This document shows positions 6,868 through 15,153 of a stretch of 64,000 bases of DNA, in pieces (position 1 is the first letter of the stretch; each line of letters starts with the position of its first letter). The stretch spans positions 62,001 to 126,000 of the forward strand of contig NZ_JAHKQB010000010.1 of assembly GCF_018860625.1 (NCBI RefSeq), read 5' to 3'. The notes beneath the pieces were generated by a model. It did not search any database. It saw only the letters and a program-made list of their open reading frames with translations, and had not been told where the DNA came from. The position numbers and the translations under genes are program-made. Source of the stretch: Paracoccus sp. C2R09. GTDB taxonomy: Bacteria > Pseudomonadota > Alphaproteobacteria > Rhodobacterales > Rhodobacteraceae.

Positions 6868-8607
6868 ATGACCCCGACGCATGACAAGCCCGCCGATGCC
6901 CCCCGACCGCCCAGGCCCACGCGCCGCATCCTGAGACAGGGGTGGTCGCTGGCCGCGATCCTGGTGGCGGCAGGCGTGCTGCTGCCGATCCTGGCCGTCG
7001 CCTGGCTTGCCGCGAACCCGACCGAGAACATCTGGCCGCACCTGATGGCCACGGTCATGCCGCGCTACTTCCTGAATACGGTGTGGCTTGCGGCCGGGAC
7101 GGGGCTGCTTGCGGCGGTGATGGGGGCGGGGACCGCGTGGCTGATCGCGATGCACGATTTTCCCGGGCGGCGCGTGCTGCAATGGGCGCTGCTGATGCCG
7201 CTGGCGGTCCCGGCCTATGTGGGGGCCTATGCGCTGGCGGATTTCCTGGATTATTCCGGGCCGGTCCAGATGGCGCTGCGGGGCTGGTTCGGCTGGACCA
7301 ATGCGCAGGATTACTGGTTCCCGCGCATCCGGTCGGCCCCGGCGGCGGTGATCGTGATGGGGGCCGCGCAATATCCCTATGTTTATCTTCTGACCCGCGT
7401 GGCGCTGACCGAGCAATCCGGCAGCGCCTTCGAGGTCGCGCGCGCCCTGGGCACCGGGCCCTGGGGGTTGTTCGCCCGCGTGGGTCTGCCGCTGGCCCGC
7501 CCTGCCATCGTCGCGGGCGCGGCCATCGCCATGATGGAGGCCGTGGCCGATTACGGCGTCGTCAGCTATTTCGGGGTGCAGACGCTGAACACCGGCATCT
7601 TCACCACCTGGTTGGAGCGTCGCAATGCCGGCGGGGCGGCCCAGATCGCCTGCGCGATCCTGCTGATCGTGATCCTGCTGGCCCTGGCCGAACGTTTTGC
7701 CCGCCGCCATGCCCGGTATCATCAGACCGCGCGGCAGTCGCGGCCCGTGGCGCGCACGCGGTTGCGGGGCGCGGGCGGCATCATCGCGATGCTGGTCTGC
7801 GCCTTTCCGGTGGCCCTGGGCTTTGCGCTGCCGGTGGGGGTGATCCTGCGCCATGCGCTGGCCTATCCGCAGGGCTGGATCACGCCGGGGCTGTTCGATG
7901 CGACGATCAACACGCTGTGGCTGGGGGCCGTGGCGGCTGTGGTGACGGTCGCCTTGGCCCTGGTCATGGTCTATGGCGCCCGGCTGTCGGCCAGCCGCCT
8001 GCCGCGCCTGCTGATGCCGGTGACGACGGTCGGTTATGCCGCGCCGGGGGCCGTGCTGGCCGTGGGCATCCTGATCCCGCTGGCCGCGCTGGATCACCGC
8101 GTGGCGGATGCCTGGCTTGCGCTGACTGGCAGCGATCCGGGGCTGATCCTGACCGGCACGGGCACGGCGATCGTGCTGGCCTATGTCGTGCGTTTCTTCG
8201 CCATCGGACAGGGGGCGATCGACGCGGCCTTCACGCGGGTCTCGCCTTCGCTGCCGATGGCGGCGCGGTCGCTTGGGCGCGGCGAGGGGGGCGTGCTGCG
8301 CGCGGTCTATCTGCCGCTGATGCGCGGATCGGTGGGGGCGGGGCTGCTGCTGGTCTTCGTCGATTGCGTCAAGGAACTGCCCGCCACGCTGCTGCTGCGG
8401 CCCTTCAACTTCGAGACGCTGGCCACGCGCACCCATGAACGCGCCAGCCTCGAGGATCTGGGCAATGCCGCGCCCGCGGCCCTGCTGGTCATGGCCGTGG
8501 GGCTGCTGGCGGTGGGTTTTCTGGCACGCACCAACTTCGGATCTGCGCGTGACGGCTTGCGAAAGCGCGCATCCCGCGTTATCGCGGAACCCGGTTCGCC
8601 GGCTTAG
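6868..8607 (+). CDS. ABC transporter permease, Fe(III)/FbpB-like two-module type
   Basis: Membrane component of a binding-protein-dependent importer, probably for ferric iron. The 579-residue protein has about 12 hydrophobic segments in two homologous BPD_transp_1 halves. Each half has an EAA-type loop (EVARALGTGPWGLFARVGLP near 190 and MAARSLGRGEGGVLRAVYLP near 470) that would dock two ATPases, as in FbpB/SfuB. No ATPase or periplasmic binding protein gene lies nearby, so it must use partners encoded elsewhere. Its last 10 nt, including the TAG stop, are the first 10 nt of the tRNA-Thr gene. The substrate is inferred from overall resemblance only. Confidence 0.85.
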   Translation: MTPTHDKPADAPRPPRPTRRILRQGWSLAAILVAAGVLLPILAVAWLAANPTENIWPHLMATVMPRYFLNTVWLAAGTGLLAAVMGAGTAWLIAMHDFPGRRVLQWALLMPLAVPAYVGAYALADFLDYSGPVQMALRGWFGWTNAQDYWFPRIRSAPAAVIVMGAAQYPYVYLLTRVALTEQSGSAFEVARALGTGPWGLFARVGLPLARPAIVAGAAIAMMEAVADYGVVSYFGVQTLNTGIFTTWLERRNAGGAAQIACAILLIVILLALAERFARRHARYHQTARQSRPVARTRLRGAGGIIAMLVCAFPVALGFALPVGVILRHALAYPQGWITPGLFDATINTLWLGAVAAVVTVALALVMVYGARLSASRLPRLLMPVTTVGYAAPGAVLAVGILIPLAALDHRVADAWLALTGSDPGLILTGTGTAIVLAYVVRFFAIGQGAIDAAFTRVSPSLPMAARSLGRGEGGVLRAVYLPLMRGSVGAGLLLVFVDCVKELPATLLLRPFNFETLATRTHERASLEDLGNAAPAALLVMAVGLLAVGFLARTNFGSARDGLRKRASRVIAEPGSPA

Positions 8608-8672
8608 CTCAGTGGTAGAGCGTCTGCCTTGTAAGCAGGGGGTCGGGGGTTCAAATCCCTCAGCCGGCACCA
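8598..8672 (+). tRNA. tRNA-Thr (anticodon TGT)
   Basis: Full cloverleaf: acceptor GCCGGCT (8598-8604) pairs with AGCCGGC (8662-8668). The D arm is GCTC/GAGC. The anticodon arm has loop CTTGTAA with TGT at 8630-8632. The T arm has TTCAAAT. Discriminator A8669 is followed by encoded CCA (8670-8672). The 5' acceptor strand doubles as the last codons and TAG stop of the upstream permease gene. Confidence 0.97.
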
Positions 8673-8800
8673 TCCCCATGTGATCTGGTGACATCGGCGT
8701 TCGGGGCGCCATGCCCTGTCTGCGGTCGCCCCGCACATCCGAACGATCGCGTTCGCCGGCAGATCGGCCTGCCATTTGACGGGGCCAAGCGGCGTGGGCG

Positions 8801-8840
8801 CTGAACGGCACCCGGTTTCCGGTATCGGGGTGCCGTTCAG
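8801..8840. terminator. 13-bp perfect stem-loop, likely terminator of the decayed VOC gene
   Basis: CTGAACGGCACCC (8801-8813) and GGGTGCCGTTCAG (8828-8840) form a perfect stem with a 14-nt loop. The TGA of the decayed VOC gene lies in one arm. It could stop transcription from either side, including read-through from the tRNA. No T tract follows. Confidence 0.6.
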
Positions 8841-9130
8841 GCAGCGGATGTCATCTCGATCGACTGGATCAGGATGCCGCGGGTGTCGTCGAAGACGGCC
8901 ATCGATACGGGGCCCGGCTCGGAGACGGACCCCACGCTTGGCCCGGTCGGCTTCTTCCATCCCGCATCGAGGTTCTGAACCTGGAACGAATGCGTGGGGA
9001 TGTCGTCGGCAAAGATCGCCTTTCGGTCCCTTCGGCGGAACGACGGTCAGCAGAGGATCGGCATCCAGGGGGATGTCTCTCGCCCTATCCTGATCGTCCA
9101 CGAAAGCGCTGGTCAGATATATCCTTATCA
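8837..9130 (-). pseudogene. decayed VOC/glyoxalase-family protein gene
   Basis: Two reading frames together recall a glyoxalase/bleomycin-resistance-fold protein. The first frame from about 9130 gives IRIYLTSAFVDDQDRA, then an abrupt jump to LLTVVPPKGPKG. A second frame then gives FADDIPTHSFQVQNLD and, near the end, SEPGPVSMAVFDDTRG and ILIQSIEM before TGA. These are the start, core and end of the usual VOC sequence, which is typically about 125-130 residues. Here roughly 30 codons are missing, in the first half and again before GPVSMAVFDD, and a frameshift separates the two pieces. GTG at 9130 is the likely old start. It should not be functional. Confidence 0.8.
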
Positions 9131-9239
9131 CCTTCTCTGAACGGCCGTCGGCATGATCCCGGCAGGCACGCGGTAGCCGTGCGGATCCGGGTGACCATGG
9201 CGTCTTGAGCAAACCGTGGCGATGGCGTAGCAGGGCGGC

Positions 9240-10064
9240 ATGAAAATCCTCTTTCTTGGCGATGTGATGGGCCGCTCGGGGCGGCGTGCCATCACGGAAA
9301 ACCTGGCCGGGCTGCGCGCGCAGCTGAAGGCCGACCTGGTCGTGGTGAACGCCGAAAACAGCAGCGGCGGTCGCGGGCTGACGGCGGGGCATGCGCAACT
9401 GCTGCTGGATGCGGGCGCGGATTGCCTGACGCTTGGCGATCACGCCTTCGATCAGAAGGACATGCTGACCTATATCGACCGCGAACCTCGGATCGTTCGG
9501 CCGCTGAACTATGCCAAGGACGCGCCGGGCCGGGGGTCGACCATCGTGTCGGACGCACGCGGCCGCAAGGCGCTGATCACCCAGGGGTTGGGACAGGTCT
9601 TCATGTCGCGCCCCTATGACGATCCGTTCTCGGCCCTGGACGCGGTGCTGCGGGCCCATCCGCCGGGCGGCATGGTCCAGGCCGTGCTGGTCGATTTCCA
9701 CGCCGAGGCCACGAGCGAGAAGATGGGCATGGGGCATTTCTGCGACGGGCGCGCCAGCCTGGTCGTGGGCACCCATACCCATATCCCTACGGGCGATGCG
9801 CAGATCCTGCCGCGCGGCACCGGCTACATGACCGATGCGGGCATGTGCGGGGATTACGACAGCGTCATCGGGATGGAAAAGACCGAGCCGATGCGCCGCT
9901 TCGTCACCGGAATGCCGCGCGACCGCTTCACCCCCGCCGAGGGGCCGGGCACCCTGTCAGGCGTGCTGGTGGAGACGGACGATCGCAGCGGCATGGCCAA
10001 GCGGATCGAGGCCGTGCGCATGGGCGGACGCCTGGCGCAGACCCACGGCGACAGCTGCGCCTGA
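9240..10064 (+). CDS. YmdB/TIGR00282-family metallophosphoesterase
   Basis: Dimetal phosphodiesterase; the Bacillus homologue YmdB hydrolyses cyclic nucleotides and influences developmental decisions. The 274-residue protein has the metal ligands in order: GDVMGRSGR (residues 7-15), NAENSSGGRG (37-46), a degenerate LGDHAFDQ (67-74), VDFHAEATSEK (about 150-160), and VGTHTHIPTGD (about 178-188). Length matches the family. In Rhodobacterales this gene commonly lies near yebC, as here. The in vivo substrate is unknown. Confidence 0.9.
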   Translation: MKILFLGDVMGRSGRRAITENLAGLRAQLKADLVVVNAENSSGGRGLTAGHAQLLLDAGADCLTLGDHAFDQKDMLTYIDREPRIVRPLNYAKDAPGRGSTIVSDARGRKALITQGLGQVFMSRPYDDPFSALDAVLRAHPPGGMVQAVLVDFHAEATSEKMGMGHFCDGRASLVVGTHTHIPTGDAQILPRGTGYMTDAGMCGDYDSVIGMEKTEPMRRFVTGMPRDRFTPAEGPGTLSGVLVETDDRSGMAKRIEAVRMGGRLAQTHGDSCA

Positions 10065-10111
10065 TCAAGGCCGCGGCATGGCGGTGACACTGCGTTGCGG
10101 AACGTGCGTGA

Positions 10112-10146
10112 CATCTTGCGGCGGCCCCGCCATCCGGCGCAAGATG
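10112..10146 (+). other. stem-loop in leader before the first SLC13 gene
   Basis: CATCTTGCG (10112-10120) pairs perfectly with CGCAAGATG (10138-10146), and GCGGGGC/GCCCCGC follows just before the coding region. It may be a terminator of the phosphodiesterase gene or a structured leader. No T tract is present, so which it is cannot be decided. Confidence 0.4.
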
Positions 10147-10187
10147 CGGCGATGCGGGGCGCTGCCCCGCCCAGGAACGGGTACTAA

Positions 10188-11966
10188 ATGTTCGGATTCG
10201 AGTTGGCAGGAAATACTGCCGCAGTCGTGACGATCCTCATCATCATCGGCATGCTGACCCTGTTCATCCGGGAAACATATCCCCCCGAGGTGACGGCGAT
10301 CCTTGGCGCGGTCGCGCTGCTTCTGCTGGGCGTCCTGCGGGTGGACGACGTGGCCGGGGTGCTTTCGAACTCGGCCCCCTGGACCATCGCCTTCATGTTC
10401 ATCATCGTGGGCGGTCTGGTGCGGACGGGGGCGCTGGACTGGATCGGCAACCGGGCCGCGCATCATGCAAGCGATCACCCGATGCTGACCCTGGCCAGCA
10501 TCAGCGTCGTGGTCTGCACCATGTCGGCCTTCGTGAACAACACGCCCCTGGTCGTCGTGATGATGCCGATCTTCATGCGTCTGGCCAAGGAGATGGGCAA
10601 GAGTCCCTCGAAGCTGCTGATCCCGTTGTCCTACCTGTCGATCCTGGGCGGAACGATGACGCTGATCGGCACCTCGACCAACCTTCTGGTGGACGGCGTG
10701 GCCCGCGCATCGGGGATGGAGCATTTCACGATCTTCGAGATCACCTGGGTCGGCATGCCCATGGCCATCGTGGGCGTCACCTATCTGCTGATCGTCGCGC
10801 CGCGCGTCCTGCCGGACCGCGATTCGATGTCGCAGCTTCTGTCGGGGCGCAGCAAGGCCAAGTTTTTTACCGAGGTCGCGATCCCCGAGGGTTCCTCGCT
10901 GATCGGCAGGGCGCTGGAGGATGTGGACATCTTCGCCCGCGACAGCGCCCGCGTCATCGACGTGCTGCGGGGCGATGCCTCGCTGCGTCGCGATCTGGAC
11001 GGCGTGCAGCTGGAGGAAGGCGACCGTGTCGTCCTGCGCACTCCCATGTCCGAGGTTCTGGGCCTGCAGTCCCACAAGGAACTGCGCATGGTGGACAAGC
11101 TCAGCTCGGTCCAGACCACCACGGTCGAGGTGCTGATCACGCCGGGCTGCCACATGGTGGGCCGCAGCCTGGGCTCGATGCGTCTTCGCCGCCGCTACGG
11201 CGTCTATGTGCTGGCCGCGCATCGCAAGAACCAGAATATCGGTCGTCAGCTGGACGATCTGGTCGTGCGCGTGGGCGACACGCTGCTGCTGGAAGGCGCG
11301 CAGGAGGATATCCAGCGCCTGTCCAGCGACATGGACATGGTCGAGGTCAGCGCACCGTCCGATCGCGCCTTCCGCCGCAAGCACGCCCCCATCGTGGTCG
11401 CCACGCTGGTCGGCGTCGTCCTTCTGTCCGCATTCGAGGTCGCCCCGATCCTGCTTCTGGCCTTCATCGGGGTGGCGGTCGTGCTTGGCACGCGCTGCAT
11501 CGATGCCGACGAGGCGCTGTCCTTCGTGGACGGTCGCCTGATGGCGCTGATCTTCGCCATGCTGGCGGTGGGGGCGGGGCTTGAACGCAGCGGCGCCGTG
11601 CAGCTGGTCGTGGATCAGGTCGCGCCCTGGCTGATGACCCTGCCGCATTGGGGTCTGGTGCTGGCGGTCTACATCCTGGCGACCACCCTGACCGAGACGG
11701 TGACCAACAACGCCGTCGCCGTCATCGTGACCCCGGTGGCGATCAGCCTGGGCCATACGCTGGGGGTCGATCCGCGTCCGCTGGTGATCGCGGTGATGAT
11801 GGGCGCCTCGGCCAGCTTCGCCACGCCGATCGGGTATCAGACCAACACGCTGGTCTATGGCCCGGGCGGATACCGCTTTGCCGATTTCATCAAGGTGGGG
11901 CTGCCGCTGAACCTGCTGATGGGCGTGGTGGCATCGCTGCTGATCCCGGTGATCTGGCCGCTGTGA
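10188..11966 (+). CDS. SLC13-family permease with RCK_C domains
   Basis: Inner-membrane anion transporter, probably for sulfate, di- or tricarboxylates. The 592-residue protein has an N-terminal hydrophobic half (to about residue 210) with the loop SAFVNNTPLVVVMMP and GGTMTLIGTSTNLLVDG. Next come two cytosolic TrkA-C/RCK_C-type domains (about 215-390; EGSSLIGRALEDV and GCHMVGRSLGSMRLR mark each start). A second hydrophobic half contains TLTETVTNNAVAVI and FATPIGYQTNTLVYGPGGY. This SLC13 plus RCK_C layout is common in bacteria. The substrate cannot be deduced. A paralogue is encoded 0.4 kb downstream on the other strand. Confidence 0.9.
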   Translation: MFGFELAGNTAAVVTILIIIGMLTLFIRETYPPEVTAILGAVALLLLGVLRVDDVAGVLSNSAPWTIAFMFIIVGGLVRTGALDWIGNRAAHHASDHPMLTLASISVVVCTMSAFVNNTPLVVVMMPIFMRLAKEMGKSPSKLLIPLSYLSILGGTMTLIGTSTNLLVDGVARASGMEHFTIFEITWVGMPMAIVGVTYLLIVAPRVLPDRDSMSQLLSGRSKAKFFTEVAIPEGSSLIGRALEDVDIFARDSARVIDVLRGDASLRRDLDGVQLEEGDRVVLRTPMSEVLGLQSHKELRMVDKLSSVQTTTVEVLITPGCHMVGRSLGSMRLRRRYGVYVLAAHRKNQNIGRQLDDLVVRVGDTLLLEGAQEDIQRLSSDMDMVEVSAPSDRAFRRKHAPIVVATLVGVVLLSAFEVAPILLLAFIGVAVVLGTRCIDADEALSFVDGRLMALIFAMLAVGAGLERSGAVQLVVDQVAPWLMTLPHWGLVLAVYILATTLTETVTNNAVAVIVTPVAISLGHTLGVDPRPLVIAVMMGASASFATPIGYQTNTLVYGPGGYRFADFIKVGLPLNLLMGVVASLLIPVIWPL

Positions 11967-11976
11967 CCGCCGCATC

Positions 11977-12024
11977 GCGCGGGATGCAATGCTGCCATGC
12001 AGCATCGGCTGTTGTATCCCGCGC
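11977..12024 (+). terminator. long two-tier stem-loop after the SLC13 gene
   Basis: Outer stem GCGCGGGAT (11977-11985) pairs perfectly with ATCCCGCGC (12016-12024). Inside it, ATGCTG (11989-11994) pairs with CAGCAT (12000-12005). It starts 11 nt past the SLC13 stop and lies upstream of the DUF1127 gene. It could be a terminator without a T tract, or a structured leader of the DUF1127 mRNA. Confidence 0.5.
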
Positions 12025-12085
12025 CCCCAGATACGATCTTGTCGGCAGGGGAGGAAACACTTTGGTATTCGCAAGGAGTTTCCAC

Positions 12086-12313
12086 ATGGCATCGATCGTT
12101 TCTGCCGAAAGCAAGACCAACGACTTCAGCGCCGCCATGCTGTTGGCGCCTTTCCGCGCCCTGGGCCGGGCCATGGTCGCATTGGCCGAGGCAAGCCCGC
12201 AGATGCGCGCACTGGACCGGCTGAGCCGTTTCAGCGACGAGGAACTGGCCGAGCGCGGCATGACCCGCGAAAGCGAAGTCCGTCGCATCCTGGGCGGTGC
12301 TGCCGGGCTGTAA
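12086..12313 (+). CDS. DUF1127 small protein
   Basis: A 75-residue basic protein. Its C-terminal half (LDRLSRFSDEELAERGMTR followed by ESEVRRIL) is the DUF1127 signature; some members bind RNA or modulate phosphate or stress responses. The ATG at 12086 has AAGGAG eight nt upstream. A GC-rich hairpin with TTTG follows 45 nt after the stop. It lies between two SLC13 transporter genes. A regulatory role is plausible from the family but unproven. Confidence 0.85.
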   Translation: MASIVSAESKTNDFSAAMLLAPFRALGRAMVALAEASPQMRALDRLSRFSDEELAERGMTRESEVRRILGGAAGL

Positions 12314-12358
12314 GCCTTCGGCACGACCGGCATTTCGACACGACCGGCATGATGTATG

Positions 12359-12383
12359 CGCGGCCCCTGCGGGGCCGCGTTTG
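12359..12383 (+). terminator. terminator of the DUF1127 gene
   Basis: CGCGGCCCC/GGGGCCGCG stem of 9 bp (12359-12367 with 12371-12379), loop TGC, then TTTG. It also lies 21 nt beyond the stop codon of the convergent SLC13 gene, so it may act for both. Confidence 0.65.
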
Positions 12384-12403
12384 CATTTGCGGGGGCTGTC
12401 ATC

Positions 12404-14179
12404 CTAGAGCGGCCAGACGATCAGCAGCAGCGGGACCGAGACGACCATCACGATGATCTCGAGCGGCAGACCCATGCGCCAGTAATCCCCGAAACGGTAG
12501 TTCCCGGGACCCAGGATCAGCGTGCTGTTCTGGTGGCCGATCGGGGTCAGGAAGGCGCAGGACGCGGCCACGGCCACCCCCATCAGGAAGGCGTCGGGCT
12601 GAACCTGCAGCGTTTCCGCCAGCCGGATGCTGACCGGGGCCGCGATGATCGCGGTCGCGTTGTTGTTCAGCACGTCCGACAGCATCATCGTCGCGGCCAT
12701 CAGCAGGACCAACGCCGCCCATGCGGGGTAGCCTTCGGTCAACCTGGCGATGCCCGTGGCGATCAGGGCCGAGCCACCGGTCTCGTCCAGCGCAAGCCCC
12801 AGGGGGATCATCGAGCCCAGAAGCACGATCACCTGCCAATCGACGTGATTGTAGATCTCTCTGGGAGAGAGGACGCCGAAGGCCACATAGGCCAGGATCA
12901 CGCAGCCGAGCGCGATGGGCATGGTCGTCAGCCCGAAGGTAGCGGCCAGCACCGCCAGCACGAAGATCGCCACGGCCGAGGTCATGTGCCCCTCGCGCTG
13001 GACGGGCAGGCTGGCGCCGTCGATCCGCAGCACCGAGGTCGCCTGCAGCAGGTCGTCGATGCGGCTTTCGGGCGTCAGCAGCAACATCAGGTCGCCCGAT
13101 TGCAGGCGGCGGCGCAGGATGTCCTCGCGCAGGGTCAGGCCGCCGCGACGCAGGCCCATCAGGATGCTGTCATGGCGGTTGGCCAGCCCGAAGGACTGCG
13201 CGGAACGCCCGATCAGGTCCGAAGTGCGCGGAATCAGCACCTCGATCAGTTGCTGCCCCTCGCTGTCCTTGCGGGCGCGGGGTTCGGAATGCCCGTCGGG
13301 AAAGGCCAGCCGCGCGTTCACGCGAAATTCGTCCAGCGCTGCCGGATCGGCGCGCAGGATCAGCACGTCGCCCGCCTCGATCGTCAGATCGTCCAGGTTG
13401 TCGCGCTGTTCGGATCCGCGTCGGCGCAGGCCGATGATGCGGGCCTGCGCGCCCGATGCCTCTGCCCGGGCCTCGCTGACGGTGCCGCCGGCAAGGCCGC
13501 TGGCATCGGTCACGACCAGATGCGCGATATAGCGGCGCTGCGGGCCCGAACTGTCGGCGCCCTCATCCCCGCGGCGGGGCAGCAGGCGCCATCCGATCAG
13601 CGCGATGAAGGTGATGCCCGCCACGGCCACGGCCCCGCCGACGGGCAGGAAGTCGAACATGCGATAGGGCTCGCCCACGACATCGGCGCGGAAACCCGAC
13701 ACGATCAGGTTGGGCGGCGTGCCGATCAGCGTCAGCATGCCGCCGAGGATCGTCGCGAAGGCCAGCGGCATCAGCGTAAGGCCCGCGGCGCGCCGCGATT
13801 TGCGCGCCGTCTGCAGGTCCACGGGCATCAGCATGGCCAGCGCGGCGATGTTGTTCATGAACCCGGACAACAGCCCGCCCACGGCCCCGAACAGCGCCAC
13901 ATGCCCCGTGGTGCCACGATCGCGGGCCGACAGAAGCCGCGTCAGCCGGGCAACCGCGCCCGACCGCGTCAGCCCCGCCGTGGCCACCAGCACCAGCGCC
14001 ACGATGACCGTGGTGGGATTGCCGAAGCCCGAAAACGCCTGGTCCGGTTCCACGAGGCCCAGCAGCACCGCCGCCATCAGCGCAGCGAAGGCCACGTAAT
14101 CGTAGCGCAGCCGCCCCCACATCATCAGAACCACGGTCACGCCCAGCAGCGAAAACAACGTCATTTGCGGAATTGTCAT
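12404..14179 (-). CDS. SLC13-family permease with RCK_C domains (second copy)
   Basis: A paralogous 591-residue transporter on the opposite strand. The N-terminal membrane half has GFMNNIAALAMLMP and GGMLTLIGTPPNLIVSG. A central cytosolic part (about 190-400) has two RCK_C-like domains, ending DDLLQATSVLRIDG. The C-terminal membrane half has VLNNNATAIIAAPV and FLTPIGHQNSTLILGPGNY. The paired NN and TP motifs are the substrate and sodium sites of the family. Start 14179 has AAAGGGACAG directly upstream; a further in-frame ATG at 14212 lacks this. Sulfate or dicarboxylate transport is likely. Confidence 0.9.
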   Translation of the reverse strand: MTIPQMTLFSLLGVTVVLMMWGRLRYDYVAFAALMAAVLLGLVEPDQAFSGFGNPTTVIVALVLVATAGLTRSGAVARLTRLLSARDRGTTGHVALFGAVGGLLSGFMNNIAALAMLMPVDLQTARKSRRAAGLTLMPLAFATILGGMLTLIGTPPNLIVSGFRADVVGEPYRMFDFLPVGGAVAVAGITFIALIGWRLLPRRGDEGADSSGPQRRYIAHLVVTDASGLAGGTVSEARAEASGAQARIIGLRRRGSEQRDNLDDLTIEAGDVLILRADPAALDEFRVNARLAFPDGHSEPRARKDSEGQQLIEVLIPRTSDLIGRSAQSFGLANRHDSILMGLRRGGLTLREDILRRRLQSGDLMLLLTPESRIDDLLQATSVLRIDGASLPVQREGHMTSAVAIFVLAVLAATFGLTTMPIALGCVILAYVAFGVLSPREIYNHVDWQVIVLLGSMIPLGLALDETGGSALIATGIARLTEGYPAWAALVLLMAATMMLSDVLNNNATAIIAAPVSIRLAETLQVQPDAFLMGVAVAASCAFLTPIGHQNSTLILGPGNYRFGDYWRMGLPLEIIVMVVSVPLLLIVWPL

Positions 14180-14328
14180 CTGTCCCTTTCCGGGTCGCAG
14201 GGCGACCCACATGTCGCGAAACGCCCGATATGGCGCTTGGGTTCTCTCGGCTTGCGATGGGTGGGCGGGCTGGACTACAAGCGAGGCCAGATTCCAATTT
14301 TGACGAAGAAGCGTGAAGGACGCCCGAT

Positions 14329-15072
14329 ATGGCAGGTCATTCCAAATGGGCCAACATCCAGCATCGCAAGGGCCGGCAGGATGCCGCGCGCTCGAAGCTG
14401 TTTTCCAAGCTGGCGAAAGAGATCACCGTGGCCGCCAAGATGGGCGACCCCGATCCCGAGAAGAACCCGCGCCTGCGCCTTGCGGTCAAGGAAGCCAAGG
14501 CGAAATCCGTCCCGAAGGACGTGATCGACCGTGCGATCAAGAAATCGCTCGGGGGTGATGCCGAAACCTACGAGGAGATCCGCTACGAGGGCTATGGCCC
14601 GAACGGGATCGCGCTGGTGGTCGAGGCGATGACCGACAACCGCAACCGGACCGCGTCGAACGTGCGCAGCTATTTCGCGAAGGCGGGCGGCGATCTGGGT
14701 CAGACGGGTTCGGTCAGCTTCATGTTCGACCGCGTGGGCGAGATCGTCTATCCGCTGTCGGCGGGCGAGGCCGACGACGTGATGATGGCCGCGATCGAGG
14801 CGGGCGCTTCGGATGTCGAGACGGATGACGAAGGTCACTGGATCTACTGCGCGGATACGGATCTGAACGAGGTCTCGACCGCGCTGGAGGCCGCCCTGGG
14901 CGAATCCGAGACCGCGAAGCTGATCTGGAAGCCCCAGGCCCCGACCGAGATCACCGATGTCGAGACGGCACAGAAGCTGATGAAGCTGATCGATACGCTG
15001 GAAGACGACGACGACGTGCAGAACGTCACCGGCAATTTCGATCTGTCCGAGGAGATCGCCGCGCAGATGTGA
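14329..15072 (+). CDS. yebC: YebC/TACO1-family regulator
   Basis: A 247-residue cytoplasmic protein starting [20 protein letters not shown], the invariant YebC start, with the later motif [23 protein letters not shown]. Family members either bind DNA as transcriptional regulators (PmpR, EdpR) or associate with ribosomes to relieve stalling at proline stretches. The acidic C-terminal third and full length agree with the family. It is convergent with argP and probably has its own promoter; no other gene is close enough upstream on the same strand. Confidence 0.95.
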   Translation: MAGHSKWANIQHRKGRQDAARSKLFSKLAKEITVAAKMGDPDPEKNPRLRLAVKEAKAKSVPKDVIDRAIKKSLGGDAETYEEIRYEGYGPNGIALVVEAMTDNRNRTASNVRSYFAKAGGDLGQTGSVSFMFDRVGEIVYPLSAGEADDVMMAAIEAGASDVETDDEGHWIYCADTDLNEVSTALEAALGESETAKLIWKPQAPTEITDVETAQKLMKLIDTLEDDDDVQNVTGNFDLSEEIAAQM

Positions 15073-15100
15073 TCTGCGCGGCCCCCGGCCGGAGGCGGTG

Positions 15101-15120
15101 GCGGGGCGTGACCGCCCCGC
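15101..15120. terminator. stem-loop between convergent yebC and argP
   Basis: GCGGGGC (15101-15107), loop GTGACC, GCCCCGC (15114-15120), in the 81-nt gap between the two stop codons. No T tract; moderate support only. Confidence 0.45.
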
Positions 15121-15153
15121 GGGCGCCCGCGCCATCGACCGCGATACGGGCCG

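Larger units (their letters stand above)
8673..9239. other. 567-nt stretch without an intact gene
   Basis: Between tRNA-Thr and the YmdB-like gene no open reading frame with credible protein content is present. It contains a strong stem-loop (8801-8840) and a decayed VOC/glyoxalase gene (8837-9130, minus). The parts 8673-8800 and 9131-9239 show nothing recognisable beyond a short GC-rich leader to the next gene. Confidence 0.7.

Noticed and set aside
6112-8811. An 899-codon minus-strand open frame opposite the ABC permease
   Set aside because: Composition is that of an antisense shadow; the permease on the other strand has conserved loops and a transmembrane pattern.
8604-9782. Minus-strand frame crossing tRNA-Thr, ending in RDLNPRPPAYKADALPL
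   Set aside because: That peptide is the well-known antisense translation of a tRNA gene, often misannotated as protein. The rest is antisense to the phosphodiesterase gene, apart from the VOC relic already listed.
10065-12092. A 675-codon minus-strand open frame opposite the first SLC13 gene
   Set aside because: It is His/Gln/Asp/Arg-rich low-complexity sequence with no family match, typical of antisense frames in GC-rich genes.
12321-12350. Short direct repeat CGACCGGCAT found twice after the DUF1127 gene
   Set aside because: Only two copies of 10 nt, with no flanking structure; not enough for a repeat family, CRISPR or attachment site.
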